NCBI RefSeq assembly: GCF_027923225.1
Contig: NZ_BSDI01000031.1
Span: forward strand, 1 to 64,000
Direction: 5' to 3'
Length of the DNA: 64,000 nucleotides
Source of the DNA: Phytohabitans aurantiacus
GTDB lineage: Bacteria; Actinomycetota; Actinomycetes; Mycobacteriales; Micromonosporaceae
Shown here piece by piece: positions 9,048 to 17,045 of this stretch (position 1 is its first letter; each line of letters opens with the position of its first letter). The notes under the pieces are model-generated. The model searched no databases. It was not told where the DNA came from and saw nothing but the letters and a program-made list of their open reading frames with translations. The position numbers and the translations under genes were made by a program.

Positions 9048-9480
9048 GCCGTGCCGGACCGTGCTGCGCGCGGTGCCGGACCGTGCTGCGCGCGCGGTGC
9101 CGGACCGTGCTGCGCGCGCCGTGCCGGGCGGCGGCGCGCCGTGCCGGGCGGCGGCGCGCCGTCGTGGCCGGGCCAGCTGCCGGGGTTTGAGGGGCTTGGC
9201 GGCGGCGTGCCGCCGCGTTACCGCGCGCCGATCAAGGGCATTCGCATGGATCAAGGGCGGATGCACGCGGAAATGAGATCCAAGCGCGTGCGTTTGCCCT
9301 TGATCGGTGGAAGCGGCGTGGCGACACGCCGTGTCGGGCTGGCCTGGGGGCGGACGCGCGGGGGAGGAGAGATCGAACCGCGTGCGTTTGCCCTTGATCG
9401 GCGCGCGGGGTGTGGCGCGCGGCGCGTGGGGTGTGGCGCGCGGGGTGTGGGGTGTGGCGCGCGGGGCGTGGCGACACGCC
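9048..9480. repeat. GC-rich tandem repeats plus two copies of the GATCAAGGGC repeat
   Basis: At 9048-9120 the unit GTGCCGGACCGTGCTGCGCGC recurs about three times, then GCCGTGCCGGGCGGCGGCGC occurs twice. Copies of the dispersed repeat follow at ~9274-9345 and ~9368-9410. Between ~9405 and 9470 is a run of GTGTGGCGCGCGGG-like units, ending in GGCGTGGCGACACGCC. Shorter inverted GATCAAGGGC cores lie at ~9230-9260. Frames across the region are repetitive and not convincing genes. The remaining 9481-9653 appears to be leader DNA for the next gene. Confidence 0.8.
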
Positions 9481-9653
9481 GGCCAGGACGCGGCACTTCC
9501 TCGAAGGTGCTCGGTCCTGGCGGCGCTGGGGCTTCGAGATGTGCGTCGTACGTCGGCCGGCGTAGGCCGATCGCCGCTTCCCGGCCGACGTCTCCGGTCG
9601 CGACCGGCGGCAGGCTGAAGTCCGTTCAGGGAGACGGATTTCGGGAGGACGTT

Positions 9654-10037
9654 ATGGCTGGCATGCTGGCGCCGACCTCGCCGCGCGGACTCACCGTGTG
9701 GGGTCTCGCGGTCGGCGCGATCGGTATCGCGACACTGTGGGCATCGGGCGTGGACTTTCCGTTCTACCCGCCGCCTGGGCTGCTGATTCTGGCGGCCGGC
9801 GCGGTCTTCGTCGCGCTGGTGAGGCAGACGTGGGCGCCCGCTGTCGGCGCGTTTCTCGGGCTGTTCGTGATCGTCGGGTTTGTGGCGAGCAGCGTTGCGA
9901 GCGGCGCGGGCACGGACAACCTGACCGGTGACGCGGGGGCCGGCGGTGTGATCGGCACGGTCATCCAGTTGATCGGCGTGGGCGCCGCGCTGGTGGCCGG
10001 TGTGGCGGCGACCAGGCGGGAGCGCCGCGCGGGGTAG
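9654..10037 (+). CDS. Small four-helix membrane protein
   Basis: A 127-residue protein with four hydrophobic segments (residues ~12-30, 37-55, 60-80 and 95-117) and a basic C terminus (RRERRAG), indicating a small integral membrane protein with a cytosolic tail. The ATG at 9654 follows a good ribosome site (GGGAGGAC). A longer upstream frame is repeat-derived and was discarded. No family was recognised. Confidence 0.75.
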   Translation: MAGMLAPTSPRGLTVWGLAVGAIGIATLWASGVDFPFYPPPGLLILAAGAVFVALVRQTWAPAVGAFLGLFVIVGFVASSVASGAGTDNLTGDAGAGGVIGTVIQLIGVGAALVAGVAATRRERRAG

Positions 10038-10146
10038 TGGTGGTCCTCCTGTGGGGGGAACCGGGAATCACCCCGCGGGGCGTCGTGGACATCGAATCGA
10101 CGGCCATATGTTGGCGGCTCGCGTATCGACGACGGAGGTGCGACCG

Positions 10147-10662
10147 ATGACGACACGACGTATGGCATGGTTGGCGGCACTGGCGGCTGTGCTGGTGACC
10201 GGTCTGGTCCCGGCCGCGGCTACCGCGACCGAGGGCACCGCCCCTCAGGCGGTTGACGAGCACCGGCGCGGCGACCTGGCCGCGTTCGAGCGTATCGCTA
10301 AACAGCAGGAAGTCGCGTGGGCGGCCGAAGATGGCGGGGCGTTCGCCGCGACGTTCACGGAGGACGCCGACTTCGTCACGTTCAACGGCGACTATTTTGT
10401 GGGCCGGCACAGCATCGCGGCCGGGCTGCAGCACGCCTTCGACAACTACATCCCGCCGAGCCGGATCGTGCGGCTCGACGAGCACATCCGATATGTGGAG
10501 CCGGATCTCGTGGTCATCGTCCGCGACACCTGCATCATCAACGCGGGGGAAGACGACTGCCGCGCCGGCTCGGACTCCAGAAACACCAATGTGCTTCGCA
10601 AGCGGCACGGCCAGTGGCTGCAGACATCGTTCCAGAACACCCGGGTCGTGCCGCTTCCGTAA
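10147..10662 (+). CDS. Secreted SnoaL-like/DUF4440-type (SgcJ/EcaC) protein
   Basis: A 171-residue protein with a signal peptide (residues 1-~29: basic start, AALAAVLVTGL core, AAATA cleavage region). The mature part is a small NTF2-like fold: an AWAAEDGGAFAATFTEDADF segment, GDYFVGRHSI, and a C-terminal VLRKRHGQWLQTSFQNTRV strand, typical of SgcJ/EcaC-type polyketide-cyclase-like proteins. Two cysteines (near residues 122 and 132) may form a disulfide. Its role is unknown, and the exported location is unusual for the fold. Confidence 0.78.
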   Translation: MTTRRMAWLAALAAVLVTGLVPAAATATEGTAPQAVDEHRRGDLAAFERIAKQQEVAWAAEDGGAFAATFTEDADFVTFNGDYFVGRHSIAAGLQHAFDNYIPPSRIVRLDEHIRYVEPDLVVIVRDTCIINAGEDDCRAGSDSRNTNVLRKRHGQWLQTSFQNTRVVPLP

Positions 10663-10812
10663 GGCTTCCCCAGTGCGGCTAGGTGGGTAGGACGAGGTGG
10701 GGGCGGGTCCAGGTGACACGGCCGGCGGGCGGTATGAGCCCAACCCTGGAGGGGTATCTGGTGCAATCCCGCGTAGCGAACCTTTGCGATCTCGGACCGC
10801 TAGCCTGCGTCC

Positions 10813-11400
10813 ATGGATGACGCGGATCTGCTTGCCCGACAGGACACTCTGCAGGCGGAGGCGGAGGCGCTCCTGGCCGACCTCGACCTGGCAAAGCTCA
10901 CCGCCGATATCGGCCCGGTGTTGCTGGCCGGCAGCTACGTGTCGGGCCTGATGAGCTGGCCCGAGGTCGACGTGATGGTGCACGTTGGCCCGCGTTTTTC
11001 GCCGCAGAGCGTGCTGCGGCTCCTGCGCCGGATCATCGAGCGGCCCGGCGTGGTCGGCTTCGACTACCGCGACGAACGGGGTGCCCGGTCACCGACCGGC
11101 ACCACCCGCGACGAGCGGTATCACGTGGCGATCGCCGCCGAGCGGTCCGGCCAGGCATGGCAGGTCGACCTGACGTTGTGGCTCAACGACCCGCACCCGA
11201 ACATCACCGAATGGCACGAGACGCTGCGCGACACCATCACCGCCGAACAGCGCGTCGCGATCCTGCGAATCAAGGACGAGTGGCACAGGCGCGGCGCATA
11301 CCCGAACCCGGTCGGCGGCGTACAGGTCTACGCGGCGGTCCTCGACGACGGCGTACGCACCTTGGACCAGTTCGCCGCCTGGTTGACCACGCACGGCTGA
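10813..11400 (+). CDS. Nucleotidyltransferase-like protein
   Basis: A 195-residue soluble protein. GSYVSGLMSWPEVDVMV (near residues 41-57) matches the GSx(10)DhD-type signature of Pol-beta-like nucleotidyltransferases. A later VDLTLWL could supply the third acidic residue. The C-terminal helical part (ITEWHETLRDTITAEQR) is compatible with this family. It is 12 nt upstream of a GNAT gene, so probably co-transcribed. The acceptor, such as an aminoglycoside or a protein, is unknown. Confidence 0.7.
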   Translation: MDDADLLARQDTLQAEAEALLADLDLAKLTADIGPVLLAGSYVSGLMSWPEVDVMVHVGPRFSPQSVLRLLRRIIERPGVVGFDYRDERGARSPTGTTRDERYHVAIAAERSGQAWQVDLTLWLNDPHPNITEWHETLRDTITAEQRVAILRIKDEWHRRGAYPNPVGGVQVYAAVLDDGVRTLDQFAAWLTTHG

Positions 11401-11412
11401 CATGATGGGAGC

Positions 11413-12009
11413 GTGTCAAAAGATCATGAAATGGAGCTACGGCCCGTGTATCCGGTACGGACCAGGCGGCTGTCGCTGCGGCCCTTGACCTCCGGCGACA
11501 TCGACGCGCTGCTGGCGTACCGGAGCCAGCCCGACGTCTGCCGCTACGTGCCGTTCGAGCCGATGGACCGGCAGGTGATCGCCGAACGGCTCGCCGGCCA
11601 GTGGGCCCTCAGCGCGCTCACCGACGAGGGGCAGGCGTTGACGCTCGGCGTCGAGCTCACCGAGACCGGCGAGTTGGTGGGCGACGTCGTGCTGTTCTGG
11701 CACAGCCGCGAGCATCGCGGGGGAGAGCTCGGGTACGTCGTGAACCCGGCCTTCGGCGGGCATGGTTATGCCACCGAGGCGGCTCGGGCGCTGCTGCGGC
11801 TCGGGTTCGAGGAGCTTGGCCTGCACCGCATCATCGCGCGCATCGAGGAGCGCAATGAGCCCTCGGCGCGGGTCGCCCGCCGGCTCGGCATGCGGCAGGA
11901 GGCCCGCCTCGTGCGCAACGAGATGTTCAAGGGGGAGTGGAGCACCGAACTCGACTTCGCCATGCTCGCCGACGAGTGGCCGACCCACCGCGCCGCTCAG
12001 GATCGGTGA
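11413..12009 (+). CDS. GNAT family N-acetyltransferase (RimJ/RimL type)
   Basis: A 198-residue acetyl-CoA-dependent transferase. It starts with the TRRLSLRPLTSGD strand typical of RimJ/RimL proteins. It has GELGYVVNPAFGGHGYATEA as the acetyl-CoA pyrophosphate-binding region near residues 105-125, and HRIIARIEERNEPSARVARR near 140-158. The GTG start follows closely on the upstream nucleotidyltransferase gene. The substrate may be an N-terminal amine or a small molecule. Confidence 0.9.
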   Translation: MSKDHEMELRPVYPVRTRRLSLRPLTSGDIDALLAYRSQPDVCRYVPFEPMDRQVIAERLAGQWALSALTDEGQALTLGVELTETGELVGDVVLFWHSREHRGGELGYVVNPAFGGHGYATEAARALLRLGFEELGLHRIIARIEERNEPSARVARRLGMRQEARLVRNEMFKGEWSTELDFAMLADEWPTHRAAQDR

Positions 12010-12036
12010 CTCGACACAGCTCCGCGGCGGGTGGCG

Positions 12037-12864
12037 TCAGGCCAGCGGCACCGAGTCGAGCACCGTGTCGGTGATGCGGCGGGCCGACTTCACCAGCCGG
12101 GTGTGCTGGCGGTGAAATAGCTTCTCGGCGGCCACGGCGGGCCACGCCGCGGGCAGGTGCCGCAACGGTATGCGGGGGTCGTCGCGCAGCAGGAGGAACC
12201 ACTCGCTGAGCAGCCACAGCAGCCTGGCCAGATCGTCCGGCGCGCTGGGCAACGGCCGCGCGCGGTCCCAGCGGCGGACGAATTGGTGGTACCCGGAGGC
12301 GATGGCCTCCAGGTCGTATGCCTGCCGCACGAGCTGGTCGATGTCGGTGGGCTCGGCCGGTTCGGCGCGAAAGGCCAGCACGTCGTCCAGGAGCCGGCGG
12401 TCGGGCAGGACCGTGGCCAGGTCCGGGGTGCCGGGCGCGATCCACAGTCCACTGCGGAGCATCCCGAATCCGGCCCACCGCAGCCGGGACCGGATCTGAT
12501 GGCGGTCGTCGCGGCGGGACTCGGGCAGGGAGAAGCCGAGCAGAGTCCAGCGTTGCCGCTCGTCTCCGTTGACCGCGCCCGCCCGCCATACCCGTTGCTC
12601 GCCCTCGGTGAGGACCTCCGCCGCGTGGGGGGTGAGCCCGAAGTACATCTTGCGGCCCTGGCGGTGGCGGGCGAGCAGGCCCCGGTCGACCATTCTGGTC
12701 AGGGTCGACCGGGTGGCCTGCTCGGCGACGTTGAGCCGTTCCATCACCGCGATGAAGCTGCCGGAGAACACCGCGATGTCACGGCCGAGTACGGCGTTGC
12801 CGAGGAACGTCAGCATCAGCGTCTGTGGGCGTATGCCCACCGGGGGCGCCGGCGCGGTCGTCAT
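12037..12864 (-). CDS. PaaX family transcriptional regulator
   Basis: A 275-residue regulator. The N-terminal winged helix (residues ~15-90: LMLTFLGNAVL, then NVAEQATRSTLTRMVDRGLL) and the PaaX central and C-terminal domains (RWTLLGFSLPESRR, then WAGFGMLRSGLWIAP) are clear. Family members repress aromatic (phenylacetyl-CoA) catabolism genes, but none are next to it here, so the target is unknown. It lies on the same strand, 32 nt upstream of... the esterase's stop side, meaning it is downstream of the esterase gene in transcription order. Confidence 0.9.
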   Translation of the reverse strand: MTTAPAPPVGIRPQTLMLTFLGNAVLGRDIAVFSGSFIAVMERLNVAEQATRSTLTRMVDRGLLARHRQGRKMYFGLTPHAAEVLTEGEQRVWRAGAVNGDERQRWTLLGFSLPESRRDDRHQIRSRLRWAGFGMLRSGLWIAPGTPDLATVLPDRRLLDDVLAFRAEPAEPTDIDQLVRQAYDLEAIASGYHQFVRRWDRARPLPSAPDDLARLLWLLSEWFLLLRDDPRIPLRHLPAAWPAVAAEKLFHRQHTRLVKSARRITDTVLDSVPLA

Positions 12865-12895
12865 CGAGCCAGGATAGGGCTCCCTGAGGCGGCGG

Positions 12896-14218
12896 TCAGG
12901 TAGCGCAGGCGGAACCGTTCACTGTGAACTGGGTCGGCGGGCTGTTGGTGCCACCGTGGGTGCCCTGGAATCCAAAGCTGGTGCTCGCGCCGGCGGCGAT
13001 GGTGCCGTTCCAGGCGACGTTGCGGGCGCTGACCTGGCTGCCGCTCTGCGTCACGGTGGCGTTCCAGGCGTTGGTCACCTGCTGGTTGCCCGGCCAGGTC
13101 CACTGCACCGTCCAGCCGTTGATGGCGGTCGCGCCACTGTTGGTGACGGCCACGGTGGCGGTGAAGCCGTTGTTCCAGCTGTTGGCCGTGTAGGTGACGC
13201 GGCACGCCGCGCCGGGCGGGGGAGACGTGGGCGGCGCTGAGGTCGGCGGGGCAGAGGTAGGCGGAGGTGTGGTCGGCGGGGCTGAGGTCGGTGGAGTACC
13301 TCCGTCGAGGCCGAAGAACGTGATGGCGCGGGCGGCCATGCCGGTCATCGGCAGGCTGTGCCCGGCACCGTTGACGCTGATCGCCTCGACCGCGGTGCCA
13401 AACCGGCGCCGGGTCCAGTTCGACTGTGGACTGTCCGTTGTGGTCGGTGTGGTGCTCAGCCCGTGGACGTTCGTCCACTGGTCGACCTCCTCCTGCAACA
13501 GCTGGAACGGCACGAGCGTGTCGTTAGTGCCGTGCCACAGCTGCATCCTCGGCCGGGCGCCGGTGTAGCCAGGGTACGCCTGACGGACCGCGTCGCCCCA
13601 CTGCTGCGGCGTACGGTTCATGTTGCCGCCGGTGCACTGGCTGTTGCTGGGTGGAAAGTCCGCCGCGTTGGCGAAGCAGTTGAACGGCACTCCCATGAAC
13701 GCGGCGCCCGCCTTGAACACGTCCGGGTAGAGGGCCAGCATGGCGTTGGTCATCATGCCGCCGGAGGAGCTGCCTGTCGCGTACACCCGGTTCGGATCGC
13801 CGCCGTAGCGCTGCTGGGCGTACGTGACCATCGACATGATGGACACCGGGTCGCTGCCGCCGCCGCGTCGCTTGGACGCCTCCGACCAGACGTCGAAGCA
13901 GTTGCCGAACCCCGCCTGCTGCGTGGCGGTCGGGTAGATGGCGATGTACCCGTACCGGTCCGCCAGTGACGCGAACTCGCTGCCGGAGTAGAAGCCGGGG
14001 CCTGATCCGCCGCAGCCGTGCATCGCCACCACGATCGCCGGGTTGGCGGGCCGATTGTCCGGCACGTAGATGTGCATCCGCATGCCGCCCGGGTTGCTGC
14101 CGAAGCCCGTCACCTCGACCAGCGACGCCGCGGACGCCGGCGTGGACAGGGCGACGGCCGCGGCTGTCGCGAGCACGCCGGTGGCGGCGGCCGCTATTGC
14201 GGCCTTGATCCGTCTCAT
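12896..14218 (-). CDS. Secreted PHB depolymerase/feruloyl-type esterase with CBM2
   Basis: A 440-residue secreted modular enzyme. It has a signal peptide (1-~33). The catalytic domain (~34-305) belongs to the LpqC/CE1 esterase-PHB depolymerase group, with nucleophile box GSSSGGMM (Ser near 151), an Asp in HGTNDTLVP, and His in GAGHSLP. A Pro/Thr/Ser linker (~308-342) and a C-terminal CBM2 (~345-440: CRVTYTANSWNNGF to a final Cys) follow. The start is the ATG with GGAGG just upstream; a longer upstream frame is unsupported. The CBM2 suggests that it acts on plant cell wall, for instance removing acetyl or feruloyl groups from xylan. Confidence 0.93.
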   Translation of the reverse strand: MRRIKAAIAAAATGVLATAAAVALSTPASAASLVEVTGFGSNPGGMRMHIYVPDNRPANPAIVVAMHGCGGSGPGFYSGSEFASLADRYGYIAIYPTATQQAGFGNCFDVWSEASKRRGGGSDPVSIMSMVTYAQQRYGGDPNRVYATGSSSGGMMTNAMLALYPDVFKAGAAFMGVPFNCFANAADFPPSNSQCTGGNMNRTPQQWGDAVRQAYPGYTGARPRMQLWHGTNDTLVPFQLLQEEVDQWTNVHGLSTTPTTTDSPQSNWTRRRFGTAVEAISVNGAGHSLPMTGMAARAITFFGLDGGTPPTSAPPTTPPPTSAPPTSAPPTSPPPGAACRVTYTANSWNNGFTATVAVTNSGATAINGWTVQWTWPGNQQVTNAWNATVTQSGSQVSARNVAWNGTIAAGASTSFGFQGTHGGTNSPPTQFTVNGSACAT

Positions 14219-14389
14219 GAGCCACCTCCATCGAAGGATGTCGCTGAAAACGGTAGGAGAAACAGCGACGACCGTCAACAGAGTGCACAACATCAAGGAC
14301 CGCGGGCGCGAAGCGGCCGGTGTCACAAGCCCCGGCGCCGCGCGGTCCTTGTACCGATACCGGCCCGACGCCCGACGAGGAGACATGTC

Positions 14390-15560
14390 ATGGCCGTGAC
14401 GAACACCGGCCGGGTGTACGGGCTGCGCGGCCGGGCGAGGGAATGCGCCGTCCTGGACCGGATGCTCGCCGAGGTACGGTCCGGCCACGGGCGGGCCGTG
14501 CTGGTCCGTGGTGACGCGGGTGTGGGGAAGTCGGCTCTGCTCGACTACGTCGTGGGGCGTTCGACCGGATGCGGGGTCGCGCGCGCCACCGGTGTCGAAT
14601 CCGAGATGGAGCTGCCGTTCGCGGCTTTGCATCGGTTGTGCCTGCCCATGCTGGCCCTTCGCGATCGATTACCGGTGCCGCAGCGTGAGGCACTCGCGGT
14701 CGGGTTCGGCTACAGCGCCGGCGGTCCGCCGGACAGATTCCTGGTCGGGTTGGCCGTGTTGAGTCTGTTGGCGATGGCGTCGGGGGACAGGCCCTTGGTG
14801 TGCGTGGTCGACGATGCGCAGTGGCTGGATCAGGGTTCGGCGCAGGCGCTGGCGTTCATCTCTCGGCGTCTGCATGCCGAGCGGATCGGTGTGGTGTTCT
14901 CGATCCGGGAGCCTGCGAACGGGGTGGCGTGGCAGGGTCTGTCGGAGTTGGTCGTCGGCGGCTTGGCCCACGAGGACGCCCGCGCGCTGCTGGACTCGCT
15001 CGTCCCCGGGCGGCTCGACGAAAGGGTGCGGGATCGGATCGTCGCCGAAACGCGCGGCAATCCACTGGCGCTACTGGAGTTGCCGCGCGGGTTGACCGCG
15101 GCCAGGATAGCCGGCGGATTCATGCGGCCAGACCCACGACCGGAGTGGAGCCGGATCGAGCGGAGCTTCGCCGCGCGGGCGGGATCGCTGCCACCGCCGA
15201 CGCGGAAGGTGCTGCTCACGGCGGCGGCGGAACCGGTCGGTGACGTGACGGTGCTGCTGCGCGCGACGAAGCTGCTGGACCTTTCGATGAGCGCGGTCGT
15301 GCCGGCGGAGGCGGCCGGGCTGATAGAGCTGGGTCTGCGGGTACGGTTCCGGCATCCGCTGGTGCGGTCGGCGGTCTACCGCGCGGCGACGCCCGCCGAC
15401 CGTCGCGACGTGCACCGGGCCCTGGCCGCGGCGACCGATCCCGCCACCGACCCCGATCGGCGCGCCTGGCACCGGGCGCACGGTGCCGCCGGCGCCGATG
15501 AGCCGTGGCCGAGTTTCTGCGGCACGCGAGCGAACTGACTCCAGACCCGGCGACACGCGC
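14390..15560 (+). pseudogene. Truncated LAL-type LuxR regulator
   Basis: The first ~375 codons encode the AAA module of a LAL regulator (Walker A GDAGVGKSALLD, Walker B VCVVDDAQWLD, RFRHPLVRSAVYRAATP) and closely parallel the intact gene at 17046-19802. After AGADE the frame shifts. Compared with the intact copy, one base is lost near GATGAGCCGTGG and about 60-70 nt are deleted, after which AEFLRHASELTPDPA reappears in another frame. Homology stops near 15560, where the convergent NmrA gene begins. The TPR-like region and LuxR helix-turn-helix are missing, so it cannot be a normal regulator. Confidence 0.82.
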
Positions 15561-15568
15561 TACCCGCG

Positions 15569-16282
15569 TCATCGGGACGCCGCCCACTGCTCGAAGGTGA
15601 TCTTCCCGGTGCGGAAGTCGCCGGTCGGCAGCACGCCACCGTTCGCCATCGCCCTGCCCACGGGCACCGTCAGCACCAGTTTGCCCTTGGCCAGGCGGCG
15701 CATCATCGACGACATCTTCAGCACCTCGGGGCCGGCCAGCTCGGTCGCCCGGCCCTGGGCGGGCCCCTCGGCCAGGCGTACGAGCTCGGCGGCGACCTCG
15801 GAGGCGGCGACCGGCCGGCTCAACATCAACGGCGCCACCTTCACCGGGCCAGGCACCTTGTCGAGCATCTGCGCCGCGAACTCGTGGAACTGCGTCACCC
15901 GCAGGAGCGTCACCGGTATCGGGCCGGCCAGCGCCAGCTCTTCCTGGCGGCGCTTGCCGATGTAGTAGCCCGAGTCGACCCGGTCGACCCCGACGATCGA
16001 CAGGAGCACGTGGTGGCGTACGCCCGCCCGCTGCTCCGCCGCCAGCAGGTTACGGGTCTCGGTCTCGAAGAACGCCACCGACGCCTTGCGGCTGAGCGTC
16101 GTCACGTTCGCCACGTCGATCACGACGTCCACACCGCGCAGCGCGTCATCCAGTCCCGCACCCGTCATCAGGTCGACGCCGCCCGACCGGGAGATCACCA
16201 CGACCTCGTGGCCGCGCTCGCGCGCCCGCTCGACCACCAGCTTTCCGACCCAGCCGGTTCCCCCGGCCACCGCCATCTTCAT
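15569..16282 (-). CDS. NmrA-like NAD(P)-binding reductase
   Basis: A 237-residue atypical short-chain reductase. The N terminus is MKMAVAGGTGWVGKLV, a GxxGxxG dinucleotide motif. HHVLLSIVGVDRV and YYIGKRRQEELA match the NmrA/COG0702 pattern with Y-x-x-x-K. The ATG overlaps the upstream sigma factor stop (ATGA), so the two are translated together. ECF41-type sigma genes are known to neighbour oxidoreductase/epimerase genes and control them, so this gene is probably its target. The substrate is unknown. Confidence 0.88.
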   Translation of the reverse strand: MKMAVAGGTGWVGKLVVERARERGHEVVVISRSGGVDLMTGAGLDDALRGVDVVIDVANVTTLSRKASVAFFETETRNLLAAEQRAGVRHHVLLSIVGVDRVDSGYYIGKRRQEELALAGPIPVTLLRVTQFHEFAAQMLDKVPGPVKVAPLMLSRPVAASEVAAELVRLAEGPAQGRATELAGPEVLKMSSMMRRLAKGKLVLTVPVGRAMANGGVLPTGDFRTGKITFEQWAASR

Positions 16283-16932
16283 CGCGTCCGTCCTTTCCCG
16301 TGACTCGTGAACATGTCGATCAGGCGCGCCATCTCGCCGGCTCGGGCGGCGTGGAGGAAGGCACTCAGGAGGCCGTCTCGCTCTGCCGGATCGACCGGGG
16401 CCGGTCGCGGTGCGGCAAGACGCTGGCGCGCTCGATGTGCCAGCTGCCGGGCGTTGGCCTCGCTGATCGCCAGCGCCTCCGCGATGTCGCGGAACGGGTA
16501 GTCGAACGCCTCCCGGAGCACGTACACGGCGCGTTCGACGGGAGACAGGCGCTCGATCAGGAGGTGGACCGCGACCTCGAGCTCCTCGCCGCGTTCCGCC
16601 TCCAGCACCGGATCGGCGGCCGCGAGGTCGTGCTCGAGCAGGTGACCGCCGGCACTGATCTCCCGGCGCGTACGGGCGGAGGTCGTCGTGTTGAGGGCGA
16701 TCCGCGTCGTCACGGTCACCAGGAACGCGACCCGATCCCGGATCTGCGCCCGGTCCGTGCCCTGCCAGCGGATCCACACGTCCTGGACGACGTCCTCGGC
16801 GTCGCTCACCCGACCCAGCATCTGGTAGGCGATACCGAACAGTCGGGACCGAACGTTCTGGAACGCGGCCGTCGCCTCGGCCATAGGCACGTTCCCGTTG
16901 GTGCTCACACTCAACGAGCCGGACTTCAACAT
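16279..16932 (-). CDS. ECF sigma factor (ECF41/SigJ-like), C-terminal domain missing
   Basis: A 217-residue sigma factor. Region 2 includes DAEDVVQDVWIRW (near residue 48-60), and region 4 includes LSPVERAVYVLREAFDYPFRDIAEALAIS (split here: LSPVERAVYVLREAF and DIAEALAIS, near 128-155). SigJ/ECF41 relatives continue for about 100 more residues as a SnoaL-like domain that tunes activity. Here the protein stops just after the linker (LLSAFLHAARAGEMARLIDM). An internal ATG (MAEATAAF) is an alternative start. The stop overlaps the NmrA start. Confidence 0.85.
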   Translation of the reverse strand: MLKSGSLSVSTNGNVPMAEATAAFQNVRSRLFGIAYQMLGRVSDAEDVVQDVWIRWQGTDRAQIRDRVAFLVTVTTRIALNTTTSARTRREISAGGHLLEHDLAAADPVLEAERGEELEVAVHLLIERLSPVERAVYVLREAFDYPFRDIAEALAISEANARQLAHRARQRLAAPRPAPVDPAERDGLLSAFLHAARAGEMARLIDMFTSHGKGRTR

Positions 16933-16984
16933 ATGAGCACCGTCCCGCGGTTCGGTCCCGTTCGCGCCCGTAGAACCCGTAGTC

Positions 16985-17013
16985 GGGGTACTGGTCCCCG
17001 GGCCCCGTACCCC
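16985..17013 (-). terminator. GC-rich hairpin downstream of the LAL regulator
   Basis: GGGGTAC (16985-16991) and GTACCCC (17007-17013) form an exact 7-bp stem with a 15-nt loop, 32 nt past the stop of the LAL gene. There is no U-tract, as is common for actinomycete hairpins. It could equally affect the sigma factor leader. Confidence 0.45.
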
Positions 17014-17045
17014 CGTACCGGTGGCCCATCGCGGCCTGGGGTGAC

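Noticed and set aside
8428..9276. Open frame antisense to the kinase gene
   Set aside because: It is a shadow of the P-loop kinase on the opposite strand, extended through GC repeats.
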